Part shown: in pieces, positions 9,031 to 17,772 of the stretch
Position numbering within the stretch: position 1 is the stretch's first letter
Layout: every line of letters starts with the position of its first letter
Origin: Sphingomonas bisphenolicum
GTDB taxonomy: Bacteria; Pseudomonadota; Alphaproteobacteria; Sphingomonadales; Sphingomonadaceae
DNA length: 64,000 nucleotides
Direction of reading: 5' to 3'
NCBI RefSeq assembly: GCF_024349785.1
Contig: NZ_AP018817.1
Location: forward strand, 3,131,501 to 3,195,500
The notes under the pieces: model-generated
The model's database searches: none
What the model was told of the DNA's origin: nothing
What the model saw: the letters and a program-made list of their open reading frames with translations, nothing else
Position numbers and translations under genes: made by a program

Positions 9031-10128
9031 GTGGAGCAGCGCGACGACTGGCATTTGACCGAGGCGATCAAGCATGACCTGGGCCGGGGCGACCCTTTCG
9101 CAGCCGCCGTTCGCGCTACGCGCATGCCGATGGTCATCACCGATCCCGCACAGGCCGATAATCCCATCATCTTCTGCAATAAGGCGTTTCAGGCCCTGAC
9201 CGGCTACGAACGGGAAGAAATCGTCGGCCGCAATTGCCGTTTTCTCCAAGGGCCAGGTACGGACCGACAGTCTGTCGCACGAATAAAAAGCGCAATTGAC
9301 CAGGGCGCCAATATCGAGATCGACCTCCTGAATTATCGCAAGGACGGCTCGACCTTCTGGAACGCTTTGTACCTTAGCCCGGTGCGCGACGATGCCGGGA
9401 ATATCCAGTTTTTCTTCGCCTCCCAGCTCGATGTTTCCGCGCGTGTCGACGCGCAGACGGAAATTCACCGGCGGCATGACGAGATCGAACGGGAGGTCGA
9501 ACGCCGAACGGCAGAGCTCAATGAAGCGCTCGAAGCCAAGACGCTCTTGCTGCATGAGGTCGACCATCGTGTGAAGAACAACCTCACGATGATCGGCTCC
9601 CTGCTGCGTTTGCAGGCCCGCACCATCAACGATCCGACGATTACGGCGAAGATCGAGGCGATGCTCGAGCGGATCGATGCTCTCGCTACCGTACACCGCC
9701 GCCTCTATCAGTCGGACGATGTGTCGAAATTCGACGTCGGCGCCTTCACCGAGAACCTGGTCGCGGACGTAGTCGGTTCAAGCGGCCGCGATGACATCAG
9801 GACCGCAACGGACATAGAACCGATCGAAATCCCATCAGGCAATGCGGCGGCGCTTGGTCTTGTCCTCAACGAGATTGTGACGAATGCGATCAAGCACGGT
9901 TTTGCCGATGGAAGGCCGGGAACGCTCAGCATATCGGCGCGAAAATCCGAGGGTGAGGCGATCATCATTATTGAGGATGACGGGCCGGGCATGTCTGCCG
10001 TGGGCACCGTCGATGGCTTGGGCCAAGTCCTGATAAAGCGTCTTTCGCGGCAAGTGGGGGCTCGTGCCGAGTGGATATCGGCCAATCCGGGAACGCAAGT
10101 GCGCATCATTTTTCCCGTGGAGAACTAA
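9031..10128 (+). CDS. LOV-domain blue-light sensor histidine kinase (HisKA_2/HWE type)
   Basis: 365 residues from the GTG at 9031, chosen because AGGAG ends 5 nt upstream; a TTG at 9010 is the alternative. The LOV domain (about 25-140) has the canonical GRNCRFLQGP motif with the photoactive Cys at about residue 69, plus the flavin-contacting NYRKDGSTFWN. A helical linker follows, then the kinase with VDHRVKNNL (His about 179), and an HWE-type ATPase with NEIVTNAIKHGFADG and DDGPGM. It is soluble. Kinases of this class often feed the PhyR-EcfG stress pathway, which agrees with the upstream promoter; that link is inferred. Confidence 0.93.
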   Translation: MEQRDDWHLTEAIKHDLGRGDPFAAAVRATRMPMVITDPAQADNPIIFCNKAFQALTGYEREEIVGRNCRFLQGPGTDRQSVARIKSAIDQGANIEIDLLNYRKDGSTFWNALYLSPVRDDAGNIQFFFASQLDVSARVDAQTEIHRRHDEIEREVERRTAELNEALEAKTLLLHEVDHRVKNNLTMIGSLLRLQARTINDPTITAKIEAMLERIDALATVHRRLYQSDDVSKFDVGAFTENLVADVVGSSGRDDIRTATDIEPIEIPSGNAAALGLVLNEIVTNAIKHGFADGRPGTLSISARKSEGEAIIIIEDDGPGMSAVGTVDGLGQVLIKRLSRQVGARAEWISANPGTQVRIIFPVEN

Positions 10129-10130
10129 TC

Positions 10131-10583
10131 TTGCATCGTCCCCAACCGCCGCTTTCCGTCCTGATCGTCGAGGACGAAGCCCTGCTCGCCATGGATATCG
10201 AGGCGATGATCGAAGATGTCGGGCATCATGTCGTCGCGGAAGCGGCGTCGCTGTTTGACGTCCAGGCGCTGTCCGATACGCTTGCCCCGCACCTCGCCTT
10301 CGTGGACGTCCAGCTTGCCAGACAAACCAGCGGCCTCGACGTGGCCCGGCTGATTACGAGGCGGTGGCCTGAAACCTTCATCATTTTCGTCACCGCCAAT
10401 CCCAAAAAGATCCCCGATGACTTCGCGGGTGGACATGGCGTCATCCCAAAGCCCTTTTCCCGAAGCGGGCTGCAGTCGGCATTGCGCTATATCGAGGAGG
10501 GCGTATGCGACCCTCCGCCCACCTCGCCGCAACCTTCGAGCTTTCTCGCGTCAACAGCCTTTGCAGCGAGATGGGCCACTTGA
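10131..10583 (+). CDS. Single-domain response regulator paired with the LOV kinase
   Basis: About 150 residues from the TTG at 10131, two bases after the kinase stop; the kinase end (GTGGAGAAC) can serve as ribosome site. The receiver fold is complete: LIVEDEALLAMDIE (acidic pocket), FVDVQLA with the phospho-acceptor Asp, FIIFVTA (Thr) and VIPKPF (Lys). There is no output domain, as in the LovK/LovR arrangement. The last 30 or so residues are not receiver-like and run into the remnant of the decayed EAL gene, so the original C-terminus may have been altered. Confidence 0.85.
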   Translation: MHRPQPPLSVLIVEDEALLAMDIEAMIEDVGHHVVAEAASLFDVQALSDTLAPHLAFVDVQLARQTSGLDVARLITRRWPETFIIFVTANPKKIPDDFAGGHGVIPKPFSRSGLQSALRYIEEGVCDPPPTSPQPSSFLASTAFAARWAT

Positions 10584-10589
10584 CAGGCT

Positions 10590-11156
10590 GGGTTCAACGT
10601 CTTCGAACACAGGTTGCGGGTGATCAGCCGGCGGAGCATGCTCGCGTTCCAACCACGAAATAGATCCATGTTAAGCTTGATATAGTCGGTTTGAAACTTG
10701 GCTAGAAGGCCCAGCCCCGCATAGCCGGCGCCGAAATCGTCAACGGCTGTGCCGAACCCCATCTTGATAGGAATCAACGACGGACTGCACATGATCAGTA
10801 TCGGTGATCTGCTCGTTCTCGTTAGATTCGAAAAATGGCCGATTGGCGGGAAAGTCTGCTTCCTTGGCCGTCTTCAAGGTCAACTGGATGCACGCAAAAG
10901 ACGAATAAACGGCATCAGGCAGGATATTAATCGACAGCCGCGCATCGGTCTCTAGAATTCGACAGCGACTGCGCCCTTGATCGCGGCGACGCGGCACTTC
11001 TGATCGAAGGCGTAACGGTTCTTAGACATGACCCCCGCGAGAATTTCGCCAGCAATTGCGCTTATGCTGCCGTACGAGGGATTCAAGGGCGAGCGGACGT
11101 CCCGATTGGATATCGAATATCGGCTGATATGGCGGGCTTGGGTGGCGGCACCGCAT
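10590..11156 (-). pseudogene. Decayed EAL-domain c-di-GMP phosphodiesterase gene
   Basis: Pieces of one EAL domain are found in order on the minus strand but in different frames. They are YQPIFDIQSGRPLALESLVR (about 11125-11060), NRYAFDQKCRVAAIKGA (about 11015-10965), ARLSINILPDAVY..CIQLTL and FFESNENEQITDTDHVQSVV (10960-10795), then AVDDFGAGYAGLGLLAKFQ (10770-10690). At least three frameshifts and an in-frame stop break the gene, and the EAL signature itself is changed to ESL. The family hydrolyses c-di-GMP; this copy cannot. The 3' end is missing where it meets the response regulator at 10583. Confidence 0.85.
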
Positions 11157-11438
11157 TAGTCGACATGGGGCATTGCGCGAACACTGTCGTAGACCAAACA
11201 ATGACGATCGCGCTAAAAATCAATAATGTTACTTTGATATTGAAATTATTTGCTGTCTAAACGAAGAGTGCTGCAAGATGCGCATTTTTTCATTTGAAAT
11301 AACTGATTTTGAAAAAATCGTCGTGAAACTTTTATTCCTCAACTAAATTTGTTCGGAATTGACCAATCAGCGCTTAGGCGATGAGCCATTTTCCTCTTTT
11401 GGCGCGTTTCTCTGCCATATTCTGGCAATGGAACAGCA
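11157..11438. other. AT-rich intergenic region upstream of the DUF2252 gene
   Basis: 282 bp, much richer in A+T than its surroundings (especially 11200-11350), with no open frame of note. It probably carries the promoter of the DUF2252 gene and, formerly, that of the EAL gene. I could not pick out a convincing -35/-10 pair. Confidence 0.5.
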
Positions 11439-12635
11439 ATGAACCGGATGAGCGACAACCGTCTGCGCGAACTCGAACAAAGCCGTGCGCTGAAGATGGC
11501 GCGGTCTACCCACGCCTATGTGCGCGGCAACACCGCCAAATTCTACGACTGGCTGGCGGAGGCTGGCTTGGCCCGGCATCTGCCCGAAGGACCCGCGATC
11601 TGGATTTGCGGAGATTGTCATCTCGGCAATCTGGGACCCGTGGGCAATGCCGGTGGCAAGGTCGATATCCAGATCCGCGACCTCGATCAAAGCGTGATCG
11701 GCAATCCGGCGCATGATCTCATCCGGCTCGGCCTCAGCCTAGCGACGGCTGCACGCGGATCAGACCTTCCTGGCGTCACGACAGCGCGGATGATTGAGGA
11801 GATGGTGGAAGGCTATTCCCACGCAATGGCCGACCGGGACGACGATCGCGCGCTTGAGCCCAATGTCGTGCGCGCGGTACGCCGACGGGCGTTGGGACGC
11901 CGCTGGCGCCATCTCGCCGATGAGCGGCTCGACGATGTGGAACCGAGGCTTCCGTTGGGCAAGAAGTTTTGGAAGTTGGATGATGATGAGCAGTCGGCGC
12001 TCGAGGCGCTGTTCGAATCGTCTGCGGTGACGGCCATGATCCTTTCGCTCAGCGGACGCGACGCGGACGATCGCGCGCGCCTGGTCGATGCTGCCTATTG
12101 GAAAAAGGGTTGCAGCTCGCTCGGAAACCTTCGCTACGCGGCGCTGCTTGCGATCGGCGGCACGAAAAAGTCGCCTGCGGAATATGCCTTGATCGATCTG
12201 AAGGAAGCGGTCGCCGCCATTGCGCCGTCGAGCGATGCCAAGGCCATGCCGTCCGACCATGCGGCGCGGGTGGTCGCAGGCGCGCAGGCGCTCGCGCCCA
12301 ACCTTGGCGAGCGCATGCTGGCCACGCAGGTGCTCGACCGGCCGATGGTGCTGCGCGAACTGATGCCGCAGGATCTCAAGCTGGAGATCGACCAGTTTTC
12401 GAGCGGCGAAGCGACCCGTGCTGCGCGCTATCTCGCCTATATCGTCGGCGTCGCGCATGCCCGCCAGATGGATCGTAGCGATCGCGCGCACTGGTCCAAG
12501 GCCATCGCCCAGCGCTCGAGCGCGGAGATCGACGCGCCCACCTGGCTTTGGGACAGCGTCGTCCATCTGACCGCCAGCCACGAGGCCGGCTATCTGGAAC
12601 ATTGTCGTCGTTACGCGCTCGCTCAGGCGGCCTGA
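11439..12635 (+). CDS. DUF2252 family protein
   Basis: 398 residues from the ATG at 11439 (a second ATG at 11451 is possible). The sequence carries the family's hallmarks: MARSTHAYVRGN near the N-terminus, ICGDCHLGNLG (about 67-77) and IRDLDQSVIGNPAHDLIRL, a pattern recalling the catalytic loop (HGDxHxxN) and metal Asp of aminoglycoside phosphotransferase/kinase-like folds. The substrate is unknown. It is soluble. It stands alone behind an AT-rich upstream region. Confidence 0.88.
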   Translation: MNRMSDNRLRELEQSRALKMARSTHAYVRGNTAKFYDWLAEAGLARHLPEGPAIWICGDCHLGNLGPVGNAGGKVDIQIRDLDQSVIGNPAHDLIRLGLSLATAARGSDLPGVTTARMIEEMVEGYSHAMADRDDDRALEPNVVRAVRRRALGRRWRHLADERLDDVEPRLPLGKKFWKLDDDEQSALEALFESSAVTAMILSLSGRDADDRARLVDAAYWKKGCSSLGNLRYAALLAIGGTKKSPAEYALIDLKEAVAAIAPSSDAKAMPSDHAARVVAGAQALAPNLGERMLATQVLDRPMVLRELMPQDLKLEIDQFSSGEATRAARYLAYIVGVAHARQMDRSDRAHWSKAIAQRSSAEIDAPTWLWDSVVHLTASHEAGYLEHCRRYALAQAA

Positions 12636-12795
12636 ACCCGAACGGGCGCCCCAGCCGCGCGAAACGGTGCGTCACCGGTAAATCATATTGACGCGGATCA
12701 GTTTGGAAAAATTTCCGGTGCCGATCACGAGCGTCAGAGCTTTTCTTCCCACCTGGGACCGCATCGGGCCACATGGCACCACGAAAGGACGCGCC

Positions 12796-13392
12796 TTGAA
12801 CGAACTTGCCGGATGGATCGCGCCCGCCGCAACGATGATCGCTGCGATGATGACCGCCGCCAATCTGGGCGCCAGAGTTACCGGATGGGGCTTTGTCGTC
12901 TTCACCTTAGGGTCAATCTGCTGGACGCTTGTCGGCATCGGTTCGAGTCAGACCAACCTCATCACGGCCAACGGCTTTCTGACTTTCGTCAACCTCGTCG
13001 GCATCTGGCGGTGGCTCGGACGGCAGCGCGCTTATGAGGATGGCGGCAAATCGGCGGAGGTCAAGAGCCGCAAATCGTCGGTCCCGACCCTGTTCACGGC
13101 GACCGGGATTGCGGGCCTGCCCGTCGTCGATGCCGACGGCACAGCCATGGGCAAGGCGGTCGAAGCGCTGATCGAATGCCGTTCCGGCGAGGTGAGTTAC
13201 ATCGTGGTTGCGACAGCCAAGACCGGTGCGCTTGGAGAAGATCTGCGCGCCGTCCCGCGCGACGCGATCCGTTTCAGCTGCGACGCGATCAGGGTCGACT
13301 TGAACGCCGTCGCCTTCGCGGCGCTTGCACCGCTGGAAAGCGGAGATTGGCCCGACGCCGTCCCGCCACGAGCGACGGGGCGCGCCGCATGA
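12796..13392 (+). CDS. Membrane-anchored PRC-barrel protein
   Basis: 198 residues from the TTG at 12796, preceded by AAAGGAC at the right distance; the frame extends upstream to 12688 but that part is not conserved-looking. Two hydrophobic segments (about residues 5-25 and 32-62) place the N-terminus in the membrane. A PRC-barrel-like domain follows (about 95-190: GLPVVDADGTAMGKAVEALIECRSG and YIVVATA). The stop overlaps the start of the Mfd-like gene by 4 nt (ATGA), so the two are translationally coupled. Confidence 0.8.
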   Translation: MNELAGWIAPAATMIAAMMTAANLGARVTGWGFVVFTLGSICWTLVGIGSSQTNLITANGFLTFVNLVGIWRWLGRQRAYEDGGKSAEVKSRKSSVPTLFTATGIAGLPVVDADGTAMGKAVEALIECRSGEVSYIVVATAKTGALGEDLRAVPRDAIRFSCDAIRVDLNAVAFAALAPLESGDWPDAVPPRATGRAA

Positions 13393-16300
13393 ACCTCGCC
13401 TTCACCGCGATGCAGATCGCCCGGACCCTCGCCGAGGACGACATCCTTTTCCTCGCCGATGACGAGCAACAGGCCGAAGCGCTCACCGCTGCTGTGCGCT
13501 GCCTCCGGCCCGAAAACCCCGTCATTCATGTCGCATCGAGCGATGCTCTCCCCGGTGACCCCGTTCCCGCCTCCCCCGCCAATGCCGGCAGGCGAGCGGC
13601 GGCGTTGCGCGCGTTGCGGCTTACGCAGCAGGACAAGGAACGGCGCCCGGTCGCCTGCATATTGAGCGGCGAGGCGGCAGCGCGTCGCTATGCCGCGCCC
13701 CAGGCGTTCGATCGTGCGCCGCCGACGGTGCGCGTTGGCGATCCTGTCGACACGGAAGCCTTCAGGGCCGCGCTAGTCGATCTCGGCTATTTCGCCGACG
13801 ATCGTGTCGACGAACCAGGCGAAATGGCGATCCGGGGCGATGTTATCGACCTATTCCCTGCGGATGCCGGCCTGCCGGCGCGTATCGACCTGCTGGACGG
13901 TAAGGTCAGCGCGGTTCGCGCCTATGATCCGGTGACCCAGCGAACGATCGCGGAGATGGAGGCGCTCGAGATCGGGCGCGCCGCCGAGCCGCCTGTCTGG
14001 GAGGCCGTCACGATCCTGGATCATCTGACGCCGGGCGTGCTTGCCCAATCGGACAAGGCGGATCGGCGGCGGCAAAGGTTCATCCAGCTCGCTACCGATG
14101 CGGTGGCACGCAACGGCAAGACGATCGACGCGATGGATGACGCGGCCTGGTCACGCGCCTGCAAATCCTGGCGCAGCATGTCCTTTGACGATGCGATCAA
14201 GGCGGTTCCGCGTTTTGCGCAAGCAGCCTCGCCGCTCACCGCGTTGGCCCGCTTCGCCAAGCCGCTCCTGGCCGAAGGGCGCGCATTGCTGCTCGCGGGC
14301 AGTCGGCGCGATCTGCGCTTCCTGCGCACGCGGGTCGGCAAACGCCTCGCGCTCGACCTTTCCGAAGTCACCGACTGGACCAGTATCGAAGACCTGAAAG
14401 CCGGAAGCGGCGCGAGTATCACGATGCCGGTCGATGCCGGATTCGTCGACGAACAGCTGATCCTAATCGCCGCTGCGGATCTGATTGGCAGCCGCGCCGT
14501 CATGGACGACGACGCCATCGCGACCGCCAATCCCTGGGCGAGCAGCGGCGCGGAGATTCGCGTCGGCGACGTCGTGGTGCATGAGGATCATGGCGTGGGG
14601 CGCGTGCTCGGGCTCGCACCCGCCCCGACCCAGGGCAAAGCGGACAATGGCGCGGAGATGATCGCGCTGGAATATGCCGGCGGCGCGCGCCGGCTGGTCA
14701 CGATCGACGATGCCGAAAAGATTTGGCGCTATGGTGCGGATGCCAACGCCGTGACGTTCGACAGGCTCGACGGCGCATCCTGGCTCAAGCGGCGGGGCGC
14801 GATCGACGCAGCCATCGCGGAAAGCGCCAAGGCCCTCGCAGCGCTGGCGGAGGCGCGTGCGAGCCTCACCGCACCGATCATGGCGCCCGATCCGGCAGTC
14901 TATGAACGCTTTGCGAACGGCTTCCCCTTCAACGAAACGGCGGACCAGGCGCGCGCCATCGCGGCCGTCCGCGACGACCTGACAAGCGGGAAGCCGATGG
15001 ATCGCCTGGTCGTGGGCGACGTGGGCTACGGAAAGACGGAGGTCGCGCTGCGCGCCGCAGCCCTGGCCGCGCTCGCCGGCTATCAGGTGGTGATCGCCGC
15101 GCCCACCACGGTGCTCGTTCGCCAGCATATCGAAAATTTCCAGCGGCGGTTCGAAGGATCGGGCATTCAGGTCGCGGGCCTGTCGCGCCTGTCCAGCGCG
15201 GCGGAAAAGAAGGCCGTCAAAGCGGGGCTTGCCGACGGGTCTGTGCACATCGTGATCGGCACCGGCGCGGTCATGGCCAAGGGCGTGACCTATACGAAGC
15301 TCGGCCTAGTCGTGGTCGACGAGGAGCAGCGCTTCGGCGCCGCCGACAAGGTGAAGCTGCGCGGCGCGGGCGATGTGCATCTGCTGACGCTCAGCGCAAC
15401 GCCAATCCCGCGCACCTTGCAGATGGCGCTTATCGGCTTGCAGCAGATATCGGTCATCGCCACGCCGCCCGCCCGCCGCCAGCCGATCCGTACCAGCCTC
15501 GACCAATATGAGGACGGGCGCATCCGCACCGCATTGCTCCGCGAAAAAGGGCGCGGCGGGCAAAGCTTCGTAGTGGTGCCGCGTATCGAGGATATGGCGA
15601 CACTGTCCGAAAAGCTCCGTCGCGTCGTACCCGACCTCGCTCTGGTCGAGGCCCATGGCAAGATGCCGGCGACGGAGATCGACGCGGTCATGGTCGGGTT
15701 CGGGCAGGGACAGGGCGACATATTGCTGGCGACGAACATCATCGAAGCCGGACTGGACGTGCCGCGCGCCAATACGATGATCGTCTGGCGCGCCGACCGC
15801 TTCGGCCTTGCGCAATTGCACCAGCTGCGCGGCCGGGTGGGCCGCGGCAATCGGCGCGGACAGGTGATCCTTCTGACTCAAAGCGAGGAGGCGATCGGTG
15901 AGCGGACATTGAAGCGACTTCGTACCTTGGCGACGTTCGATCGTCTGGGTGCGGGGTTCGACATCAGTGCGCAGGACCTCGACATGCGCGGCGCGGGCGA
16001 CCTGCTGGGCGAAAACCAGGCAGGACATATCAAACTCATCGGCATCGACCTCTATCAGCATTTGCTCGGCGCCGCGCTGCGCCAGGCGCGCGGTGAGGCG
16101 GTGGAGCGCTGGACGCCGGACCTTCATCTCGGCTCCGGCGGTGGCTTGCCGCAGGGCTGGATTCCCGAAGCAGATGTTAGGCTCGCACTCTATGTCCGTC
16201 TGTCGCGCATCATGGACGATGACGGAATGGATGCCTTCGAGGACGAATTGATCGACAGGTTCGGCCCTCTCCCCCAGGAGGCCGCCATGCTGCTGATGCG

Positions 16301-16520
16301 GGCCCGGATTCGCGTGGCGGCACGCACCCTGTCTATCGCGCGGATCGATGCCGGTCCCGCCGCCATCGCGCTTACCCTTCGCTGCGATCGAACGGGAGAT
16401 CTGAGAGCATTGGGCCTAGTCGAGAAGAACGGCCGCCTGCTGCTGCAGCAGCCGACGCAGGACGACGAGCGCATCCCGCGCGTGCAATCCTTGCTGGACG
16501 CGCTTGCAATGATGGCCTGA
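13389..16520 (+). CDS. Mfd-like transcription-repair coupling translocase (short form)
   Basis: 1043 residues from the ATG at 13389; bona fide Mfd is usually about 1150. Seen in order: a reduced UvrB-like N-terminal part (MAIRGDVIDLFPADAGLPARI, about 155), the RNA-polymerase-interacting CarD-like domain (VRVGDVVVHEDHGVGRV, about 390), helicase motifs including GDVGYGKTEVALRAA, VVVDEEQRFG, LSATPIPRTL and LRGRVGRGNRRG, and a C-terminal D7-like region. Mfd removes stalled RNA polymerase and recruits UvrA. The shortened N-terminus and the coupling to a membrane PRC-barrel gene suggest an accessory paralogue rather than the housekeeping Mfd. Confidence 0.88.
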   Translation: MNLAFTAMQIARTLAEDDILFLADDEQQAEALTAAVRCLRPENPVIHVASSDALPGDPVPASPANAGRRAAALRALRLTQQDKERRPVACILSGEAAARRYAAPQAFDRAPPTVRVGDPVDTEAFRAALVDLGYFADDRVDEPGEMAIRGDVIDLFPADAGLPARIDLLDGKVSAVRAYDPVTQRTIAEMEALEIGRAAEPPVWEAVTILDHLTPGVLAQSDKADRRRQRFIQLATDAVARNGKTIDAMDDAAWSRACKSWRSMSFDDAIKAVPRFAQAASPLTALARFAKPLLAEGRALLLAGSRRDLRFLRTRVGKRLALDLSEVTDWTSIEDLKAGSGASITMPVDAGFVDEQLILIAAADLIGSRAVMDDDAIATANPWASSGAEIRVGDVVVHEDHGVGRVLGLAPAPTQGKADNGAEMIALEYAGGARRLVTIDDAEKIWRYGADANAVTFDRLDGASWLKRRGAIDAAIAESAKALAALAEARASLTAPIMAPDPAVYERFANGFPFNETADQARAIAAVRDDLTSGKPMDRLVVGDVGYGKTEVALRAAALAALAGYQVVIAAPTTVLVRQHIENFQRRFEGSGIQVAGLSRLSSAAEKKAVKAGLADGSVHIVIGTGAVMAKGVTYTKLGLVVVDEEQRFGAADKVKLRGAGDVHLLTLSATPIPRTLQMALIGLQQISVIATPPARRQPIRTSLDQYEDGRIRTALLREKGRGGQSFVVVPRIEDMATLSEKLRRVVPDLALVEAHGKMPATEIDAVMVGFGQGQGDILLATNIIEAGLDVPRANTMIVWRADRFGLAQLHQLRGRVGRGNRRGQVILLTQSEEAIGERTLKRLRTLATFDRLGAGFDISAQDLDMRGAGDLLGENQAGHIKLIGIDLYQHLLGAALRQARGEAVERWTPDLHLGSGGGLPQGWIPEADVRLALYVRLSRIMDDDGMDAFEDELIDRFGPLPQEAAMLLMRARIRVAARTLSIARIDAGPAAIALTLRCDRTGDLRALGLVEKNGRLLLQQPTQDDERIPRVQSLLDALAMMA

Positions 16521-16640
16521 TCGGTGAACAGCGCGCCACTTGATCCCGATCAAGACGATTCATTGTGCAGTGCAGCAACGAATCCGAGCGATGAGGCGTT
16601 CCCTGTTTGCAATGGCTTCCGCCTGCGCTGGAGGCACAAA

Positions 16641-17723
16641 ATGGCCCATTTGAGTAAGACGATCGCGCAATTGGCGAAACTAAGGTCCAAGAACCTCCCC
16701 AACATGATGCCAGGACGGCAGGACCGGCTGACCGATCTCACCGACTTCGGCAGCAACCCGGGCGCGTTGCACGCGCGCATATATGTCCCGGAGCATCTCG
16801 CGCGGGACCCGGCGCTGGTCGTGGTGCTTCACGGATGCACCCAGGACGCTGCCGGCTATGACCATGGGTCGGGTTGGTCGCACGTGGCCGACGATCACGG
16901 GTTCGCGTTGCTGTTCCCCGAACAGACGCGTGCCAACAATCCCAACTTGTGCTTCAATTGGTTCTCGTCGGCCGATGCACGGCGCGACGGGGGCGAGGCA
17001 TCCTCGATCCGGCACATGGTCGCCGCGATGACCGCCCGGCACGACATTGATCCCTCGCGCGTGTTCGTGACCGGCCTTTCGGCCGGTGGCGCCATGGCCT
17101 CGATCATGCTGGCTGGCTATCCCGAAGTCTTTGCCGGCGGCGCGATCATTGCGGGCCTTCCCTTCGGCGCGGCCCATTCGATCCCTGATGCGTTCGCGCG
17201 CATGCGTGGGGCGGGCTACCCGGCCGACGCACGCCTTGCGACGCTGGTACGCGATGCGTCGGCCCACGACGGACCTTGGCCGATAGTATCGGTGTGGCAG
17301 GGCGGCGCCGACAAGACGGTCGATCCGTCGAACGCGGGGCGGATCGTCGCTCAGTGGCGCGGCATCCACGGTGTTGCCGATCAGCCCGCGACGCGCGAAG
17401 TTGTGGACGGATACGCACGAGATTGCTGGACGGATCCGACGGGACGACGCGTCATCGAATCCTACACGATCAGTGGCATGGGGCACGGCACACCACTCAA
17501 GACCGACGGGCCGGACGCTTGCGGCGTGAGCGGACCTTATATGCTGGACGTCGGCATTTCATCGACACGTCACATAGCCCGCAGTTGGGGGTTATTGCAG
17601 GCTGAGCAGCCCATGCATCGGCAGGAGCATCGCATGGAAGCAGCACCGGAGCCGGCGCGCGCCAAAGCAGGCGTCGGCGCGATCATCGAAGACGCCCTGC
17701 GTTCAGCTGGCCTGATGCGTTAA
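16641..17723 (+). CDS. PHB-depolymerase-family esterase
   Basis: 360 residues from the ATG at 16641, with GGAGG at 16630-16634; the frame opens earlier at 16524. Alpha/beta-hydrolase features: LVVVLHGCTQDA (oxyanion hole, about 60-70), the nucleophile elbow GLSAGG with Ser about 147, and a likely catalytic His in GMGHGTPLKTDG. The family includes polyhydroxyalkanoate depolymerases and feruloyl/acetylxylan esterases. There is no clear signal peptide, so the substrate may be intracellular; specificity cannot be read from the sequence. Confidence 0.88.
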   Translation: MAHLSKTIAQLAKLRSKNLPNMMPGRQDRLTDLTDFGSNPGALHARIYVPEHLARDPALVVVLHGCTQDAAGYDHGSGWSHVADDHGFALLFPEQTRANNPNLCFNWFSSADARRDGGEASSIRHMVAAMTARHDIDPSRVFVTGLSAGGAMASIMLAGYPEVFAGGAIIAGLPFGAAHSIPDAFARMRGAGYPADARLATLVRDASAHDGPWPIVSVWQGGADKTVDPSNAGRIVAQWRGIHGVADQPATREVVDGYARDCWTDPTGRRVIESYTISGMGHGTPLKTDGPDACGVSGPYMLDVGISSTRHIARSWGLLQAEQPMHRQEHRMEAAPEPARAKAGVGAIIEDALRSAGLMR

Positions 17724-17772
17724 AACATTTGATCGGAAGTTCAGCTTGGCCACGAGTTCCGAACCGCTTGTT

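Noticed and set aside
10740..10997. 85-codon minus-strand frame taken at first as a separate small gene
   Set aside because: Its translation is the middle of an EAL domain that continues in other frames, so it belongs to the pseudogene at 10590-11156.
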